From an uncultured Neisseriaceae bacterium (GTDB lineage Bacteria; Pseudomonadota; Gammaproteobacteria; Burkholderiales; UBA11063): a stretch of 11,723 bases of DNA. The stretch is taken from NCBI GenBank assembly GCA_937952895.1, contig CALFYC010000088.1, positions 1 through 11,723 on the forward strand, read 5' to 3'. Positions 7,791-11,723 of this stretch are shown piece after piece. Within the stretch, counting starts at the first letter, position 1. Every line of letters starts with the position of its first letter. Position numbers and translations under genes: made by a program. The notes under the pieces are model-generated. The model made no database searches and had not been told where the DNA came from. It worked only from the letters and a program-made list of their open reading frames with translations.

Positions 7791-10154
7791 TTAATGAATA
7801 TTAGTTATTGGAGCATACCCAGGAATATTCATCCGTAAATCATTAGTTGGATCAGATCCAATATTTGCAACACCAGTTAAACTTATTTGAAAGAAATAAG
7901 CATTGGTAGTTTGGGTTACATTAGTAATATAATTTTCATATATCGCACTTATCGACCAACAACCACCATTATATTCTAAACCAGTTAGTAAATTAAGTAG
8001 CTGCCCTTTTGTAAAATCATAGTTTACTCTCCCATCGGCTAACCAACGATTAGTATAAATTGGCCATTGACCAGATAAATCAAGGGCATACTGATTTTCA
8101 TATTGAGCTGCAGTAAACTGCTGTCCTGGAATATAAGAATAATATAAAAGTGGCTGGTTGAATTGGTAAGAATATCTAGCATTTAATACTTTGTATGACT
8201 CTGGATTATAACGTAGCTGCAATGAATAAGCATCAATTTGTTGGTACACTGTAGTATATTGAATTGATGCATTACTTGTAACCCCACGACCCCAATTATT
8301 ACCAAATTCGCCAATTAGGTTTGGTTCTGGAAGATATAGTTGTTGAAATTGCGTATAACTACCATATGCCATATTATCCTCAGGGGTAATATAATACCTA
8401 TACCCAACACCATAATTAGCCACCTCAACTCCAGTATCATCATTAATTAATCTTGTAGTAAGACCTCCAGTTAAATCATTAGCCATATTAATTCTATCGT
8501 ACCCTGCAAATCTATTTTCACTAAATAATTGAGCAATATTGTAGCTTGCTGGAGCTGTATCAAAAATTGGAATTTGTGCTTGATCAACTTCTGGAATATA
8601 TAAATAGTAAAGTCTTGGCTCTAAAGTTTGTGAATAACTATTATCATGTAATTCAATTGGTCGTTCAAATACCATTCCTGTATCAAGTGAAGTAATTGGG
8701 ATTTGGCGATTTACCACACTATATGGACTACCTGTGCTTTGAAATGGCTCTAACTGATAATTAGTATAACTGTAGCCAAATTTAGGTTTAACATAACCCC
8801 AAACATTTTGTAATGGCATAGTTAAACTTGGATATATCATAGCTCTTTGTCCGGTTTGTAATAATCCACTTGTAAAATCAGTATATTGACTAAGTAAATT
8901 TACCTGGAATGGACTAGCCCCCAACTTTATCGGATTAACGTTAAAATTAACCTGCGGCGTCATACCATAAATTGGAGAAGTTTGAGGTTGTCCCGTTGGA
9001 GATAGTACCTGGTAATCCTGAACCTTGATTCCAAGTAGCCCCCAATTGGGAGTATAGTTAGCATAAACCGAACTTGCCAGATTAATGTTATCCACCGTTG
9101 AATAAAAATTTCCAAAATCAACAAAGTAATTACTATCGGATACTTTATTGTAACTATAACCAACATTTACATCATCCATTAAGTTGTGCTGATCTAATAA
9201 ATGCCAATAATATCTACTTTGGTTATTTTGCCAATCATTGGGCATTTGCTCAGTATAAATCTCCCCACCACCAGTATTAGTCATATATCTAAATTGATCG
9301 GTCACCATAAAACCAGATTTACTATAAATTCTAGGTTCGATTGTCATATCATAATTTGGTGCCATATTCCAATAATATGGGGTCCCAAGCATTATCCCCA
9401 CATTACTTGTACCACCGACTTCAGGCACTAAAAATCCTGATTTACGCTGCCCTAATGGAAATCTTAAATATGGAAAAGCAAATACTGGAGTCGACTCAAC
9501 ATAAAAAACTGTGTTTCTAGCATTTCCTTCACTATTTTGATAATCGAAATTCATTTCCTTAGCTTTAATATGCCACTCAGGATTTTTAGGATCACAAGTA
9601 GTTAAATATCCACTCTCAATCTGGAAATGCTTTTTATCATAGATATTAATCTGTTCTCCAGTTGAATACATATTTGTTTTGCCATAAAATGCTGAAGCTT
9701 GTTTAACTTCGCCTTGATCCAAATTCATATAGTAATCAACCCATTTTCCAGTAATCACATCATATTGACGAGTAAGAACAATATGATCACCTCCAGTTAC
9801 ATGAGATTTCTTTTGATCATATTCAAGCCAATCGGCAACCATCGTTTTATCATCTTTATAACCAATAACATTACCTTCAGCATAATGTTCACCATTTGCT
9901 TGGCCTGTTATTTGATTTGCTTCAAGAATTAAAGATCCAGATTTTGCTGATTCTAATTTAACTGTATCAGGACCTAATTTGGCTTGCCATGCATTATCAT
10001 ATTTATTGCAACTGGGGAAAGCTCGTGGAGTATTAGCAAGACTATCCAATGAAGATGTATTACTTTCTGATAGATCTATAGCACCTTGAGCTATACTTGG
10101 ATAACTACAAGCAAATAGCAAAGCACAGATAACACATTTAAAGAATAATTTCAT
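7791..10154 (-). CDS. lptD: LPS-assembly outer-membrane protein LptD (OstA/Imp)
   Basis: An outer-membrane beta-barrel that, with the lipoprotein LptE plugged inside, inserts LPS into the outer leaflet. The product is 787 residues (E. coli 784). A signal peptide (about 1-25) is followed by the periplasmic OstA/LptA-like domain (about 65-215: SLILEANQITGQANG, AEGNVIGYKDDKTMVADWLEY). The C-terminal barrel then runs to the end, with the family signatures FAFPYLRFPLGQRKSGFLVPEVG and RFAGYDRINMANDLTGGLTT. Disulfide cysteines are visible at Cys49, Cys187 and Cys732. The last stands alone in NGGCW, where E. coli has a Cys-Cys pair. I chose the ATG at 10154; a TTG at 10163 would add three residues and has no better binding site. 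It heads the minus-strand run and precedes surA, whose product helps fold it. Confidence 0.96.
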   Translation of the reverse strand: MKLFFKCVICALLFACSYPSIAQGAIDLSESNTSSLDSLANTPRAFPSCNKYDNAWQAKLGPDTVKLESAKSGSLILEANQITGQANGEHYAEGNVIGYKDDKTMVADWLEYDQKKSHVTGGDHIVLTRQYDVITGKWVDYYMNLDQGEVKQASAFYGKTNMYSTGEQINIYDKKHFQIESGYLTTCDPKNPEWHIKAKEMNFDYQNSEGNARNTVFYVESTPVFAFPYLRFPLGQRKSGFLVPEVGGTSNVGIMLGTPYYWNMAPNYDMTIEPRIYSKSGFMVTDQFRYMTNTGGGEIYTEQMPNDWQNNQSRYYWHLLDQHNLMDDVNVGYSYNKVSDSNYFVDFGNFYSTVDNINLASSVYANYTPNWGLLGIKVQDYQVLSPTGQPQTSPIYGMTPQVNFNVNPIKLGASPFQVNLLSQYTDFTSGLLQTGQRAMIYPSLTMPLQNVWGYVKPKFGYSYTNYQLEPFQSTGSPYSVVNRQIPITSLDTGMVFERPIELHDNSYSQTLEPRLYYLYIPEVDQAQIPIFDTAPASYNIAQLFSENRFAGYDRINMANDLTGGLTTRLINDDTGVEVANYGVGYRYYITPEDNMAYGSYTQFQQLYLPEPNLIGEFGNNWGRGVTSNASIQYTTVYQQIDAYSLQLRYNPESYKVLNARYSYQFNQPLLYYSYIPGQQFTAAQYENQYALDLSGQWPIYTNRWLADGRVNYDFTKGQLLNLLTGLEYNGGCWSISAIYENYITNVTQTTNAYFFQISLTGVANIGSDPTNDLRMNIPGYAPITNIH

Positions 10155-10188
10155 AAATAACAATCAAAATAACCATTTGAAACTCTCG

Positions 10189-10197
10189 ATTTTAACA
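10189..10197 (-). promoter_or_regulatory. lptD: Candidate extended -10 promoter element of lptD
   Basis: The minus strand reads TGTTAAAAT, an extended -10 (TGn followed by TAAAAT). It would start transcription near 10182, leaving a short leader of about 28 bases before the lptD ATG. No good -35 is present at 17 bases (AGATAT), as is common for extended -10 promoters. AT richness makes chance matches likely. Confidence 0.3.
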
Positions 10198-10447
10198 TAT
10201 CTAAACTCTATATATCTGGGACTCTCTGAATTTTATAAAAAACTAGCAAGCATTTTTAAAATTACTATTTCTTATATTTAGGTAATTTTAATTAGTTTAG
10301 ACCTCAAAAATAACTATCATTTCTATAAATTAATAACAAAAATATGCGATAATTATGTAGCTGCTGAATAATGATTTGATAAAATTTTCTCTGCAGTCCT
10401 TTTTTATTGATTTATAAAATTAAATACTTTAAAAATTGCACCATGTG

Positions 10448-10460
10448 CCTTTTCAAAAGG
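10448..10460. repeat. 13-bp perfect palindrome CCTTTT-C-AAAAGG
   Basis: Two 6-base arms around one central base, 67 bases upstream of the plus-strand start codon. A one-base loop cannot form a transcript hairpin, so if functional it would be a binding site for a dimeric regulator. It could be chance in AT-rich DNA, although the GG/CC ends make it less trivial than the other palindromes nearby. Confidence 0.3.
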
Positions 10461-10527
10461 TATATCATTTGTGCTTAGATGTGATAACGAATAAATCCCA
10501 TAAATAGAAATAGTTTTGAATTAGTAT

Positions 10528-11646
10528 ATGAAAAACAAATATAAATTTCTGCTTTTTATAGGCCTAACTACTAGTTTCGCTTTAATAATTGGAAAATTTA
10601 ATATCTTACCACAATACCAATCTAATCAAATAATGATTAGAAATGAATTATCTAATATTCAGAAATCTAAAAGCATAACTAAGACACACTTATCTAAAAT
10701 TGATGCTGAGAGCTATAGAATAAATCAAAATATTAATCAAGAATTTCAAGATGACCATTTTAAACATGCACTTAAAAAAAACACCCAGATTGCTACCCAC
10801 GATATTCATGATATAGCACAATATAATTCAACAAATCTTCAAAACCAAGGAAACTATAATTTAATTGGTGGAATTCTAGAAAATAACAAACCAATCTCAT
10901 TAAATAATAACATAAATGAATTATCTTTGGCTAACTCTAATGAATCAAATGTAAGTTCAAATAATCAATCTAATAATCTTATGTATATAAGTGAATTTAA
11001 TAAAAATCAAATCACATCCTGTCAAATTAGTGGTGGCGATTTGTTTAATTGCAAAGCCGCAGTGACTAATATATTAGAACCTGAGGCATTATTAACTATC
11101 GAAAATAGACTATATATTTCAACTATGAGTGGTAGCATAATGGTATGCAACATAGATAATTTGGGCAATATATCAAACTGTAATAATAATAACGCAAATG
11201 TTAATTTTCCTGCTCATATCGCATATAATAATGGAATACTTTATGTTACTAATTTTGGCTTTAGTGCGTTTTCTAGCTGTAACTTAGATAGTTCTGGGAA
11301 TATTGATCAATGTAATTCAGCTAGCAATGTCAATATCGCAACATTTACAAATAAAGTTTATAATAGTTTCGTTTATCAATTAACCAATGAAAGTAGCATT
11401 AAACAAACTGTAATCTCAAAATGTATTTCTGGTAATAATTCAGGATGCCAATTAGAAAATAATAATTTATTTCCAGAGGTATTTGATTTTACTTTTAATT
11501 CTGGATATATCTATATTATAGAGGAAAATCAAACCAACTATATTGTTAGCTGTAATTTAAATACATCTGGCGATTTTACTGACTGCCAAATTGTAGATAA
11601 TAATTTACAAATGCCCACAGGCATAACTAGATTTGTGATAAACTAA
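10528..11646 (+). CDS. Exported or membrane-anchored Asn-rich protein with beta-propeller-like cysteine-pair repeats; function unknown
   Basis: I do not recognise this 372-residue protein as a named family. A basic start (MKNKYK) and one hydrophobic segment (about 7-22) indicate a signal anchor or signal peptide; no clear cleavage motif follows. Residues about 23-150 are polar, probably disordered, and end in an Asn/Ser-rich linker. Residues 151-372 hold five repeats with the pattern C-x-[IL]-x-x-x-G-[ND]-[IF]-x-x-C, in places followed by a proline, IAYNNGILYVTN-like strands and the next pair. Asn makes up 66 of 372 residues. The NGxLYVTN element resembles NHL/YVTN-type propeller blades, so a small or incomplete extracytoplasmic propeller is my inference. 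The start ATG has no clear Shine-Dalgarno sequence; I chose it because it begins the export signal. It is transcribed away from lptD. The natural stop at 11644 lies 27 bases before the adapter artefact, so the end is genuine. Confidence 0.8.
   Translation: MKNKYKFLLFIGLTTSFALIIGKFNILPQYQSNQIMIRNELSNIQKSKSITKTHLSKIDAESYRINQNINQEFQDDHFKHALKKNTQIATHDIHDIAQYNSTNLQNQGNYNLIGGILENNKPISLNNNINELSLANSNESNVSSNNQSNNLMYISEFNKNQITSCQISGGDLFNCKAAVTNILEPEALLTIENRLYISTMSGSIMVCNIDNLGNISNCNNNNANVNFPAHIAYNNGILYVTNFGFSAFSSCNLDSSGNIDQCNSASNVNIATFTNKVYNSFVYQLTNESSIKQTVISKCISGNNSGCQLENNNLFPEVFDFTFNSGYIYIIEENQTNYIVSCNLNTSGDFTDCQIVDNNLQMPTGITRFVIN
10978..11646 (+). repeat. Five in-protein Cys-pair repeats (propeller-like blades)
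   Basis: Within the plus-strand protein, cysteines fall at 165/175, 207/218, 251/262, 299/307 and 342/353. These ten are the only cysteines in the protein, and each pair is 8-11 residues apart. The repeat period is about 42-48 residues, close to one propeller blade. The clearest copies read CNIDNLGNISNC, CNLDSSGNIDQC and CNLNTSGDFTDC. The fourth is shortened (CISGNNSGC). The repeats are degenerate at DNA level, so this is old protein duplication, not a recent DNA repeat. Confidence 0.75.
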
Positions 11647-11673
11647 TTAATAGAAAAGAGTTATGAATAATGA

Positions 11674-11723
11674 AGATCGGAAGAGCACACGTCTGAACTC
11701 CAGTCACGATCAGCGATCTCGTA
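11674..11723 (+). other. Untrimmed Illumina TruSeq-type adapter (assembly artefact)
   Basis: The sequence from 11674 starts AGATCGGAAGAGCACACGTC and continues through the known TruSeq read adapter to CCAGTCAC at 11707. Next comes an 8-base index, GATCAGCG (11708-11715), then ATCTCGTA (11716-11723), the start of the P7 side. This is library construct, not genome. It marks the true end of a contig. The 27 genomic bases before it (11647-11673) hold no terminator-like hairpin. Confidence 0.98.

Larger units (their letters stand above)
10155..10527. other. Divergent intergenic region between lptD and the plus-strand propeller gene
   Basis: A 373-base, very AT-rich stretch without any convincing reading frame, tRNA or repeat array. 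It must hold the promoters of the lptD run and of the plus-strand gene at 10528. I see one reasonable minus-strand extended -10 (10189-10197) and a 13-base perfect palindrome (10448-10460). On the plus strand, TGCGATAAT at 10345-10353 and TGTGATAAC at 10480-10488 look like extended -10 elements but lack matching -35 boxes, so I do not call a promoter for the plus-strand gene. Confidence 0.6.

Noticed and set aside
10098..10109. LFAC in the LptD signal peptide as a lipobox
   Set aside because: Phe at the -2 position does not fit the lipobox, LptD is not a lipoprotein, and a normal signal peptidase I site follows (SIA/QG).
10155..10163. TTG start for lptD at 10163, adding three residues
   Set aside because: The ATG at 10154 begins a normal signal peptide, and the TTG has no better ribosome binding site.
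11663..11723. Possible start of a downstream gene (ATG AAT AAT after AAGAG)
   Set aside because: Only about three codons are genomic before the adapter begins, so nothing beyond a chance start codon can be supported.
1..11723. CRISPR array, tRNA, insertion sequence, phage or defence genes
   Set aside because: I looked on both strands and found no regularly spaced repeats, tRNA-like cloverleaf, transposase motif or defence-type domain.

Overview
The window is AT-rich (about one third G+C by eye) and comes from a Gram-negative bacterium: it encodes the outer-membrane LPS translocon LptD and its periplasmic chaperone SurA. The lptD-surA-pdxA order is the usual proteobacterial one. A cyanophycin synthetase followed by what looks like a second, divergent CphA-type protein recalls the cphA/cphA' pairs of Betaproteobacteria. 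A low-G+C betaproteobacterium is therefore my best guess, with a low-G+C gammaproteobacterium (Legionella-like) as the alternative. No rRNA is present to settle this.

Layout. From 10154 down to position 1 every gene lies on the minus strand, in one tightly packed run: lptD, surA, pdxA, pfp (PPi-type phosphofructokinase), ubiX, grxD, cphA and a CphA-like gene cut by the left edge. The gaps are 12, 2, 4, 20, 25, 50 and 24 bases, so one long transcript is likely, with internal promoters possible (most plausibly in the 50-base gap before cphA). The first part serves outer-membrane assembly and pyridoxal phosphate synthesis. The middle serves glycolysis, prenyl-FMN/ubiquinone and Fe-S cluster handling. 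The end makes the nitrogen-storage polymer cyanophycin.

A 373-base AT-rich gap (10155-10527) separates this run from a divergent plus-strand gene (10528-11646). That gene encodes an unrecognised, Asn-rich exported or membrane-anchored protein. Its C-terminal half consists of five degenerate beta-propeller-like repeats, each carrying one cysteine pair. It is the least understood gene here and the best candidate for something undescribed.

The last 50 bases (11674-11723) are not genomic: they are Illumina TruSeq-type adapter with an 8-base index. The window therefore ends at an untrimmed contig end, and nothing should be inferred from that tail. I found no CRISPR array, tRNA, insertion sequence or phage gene.
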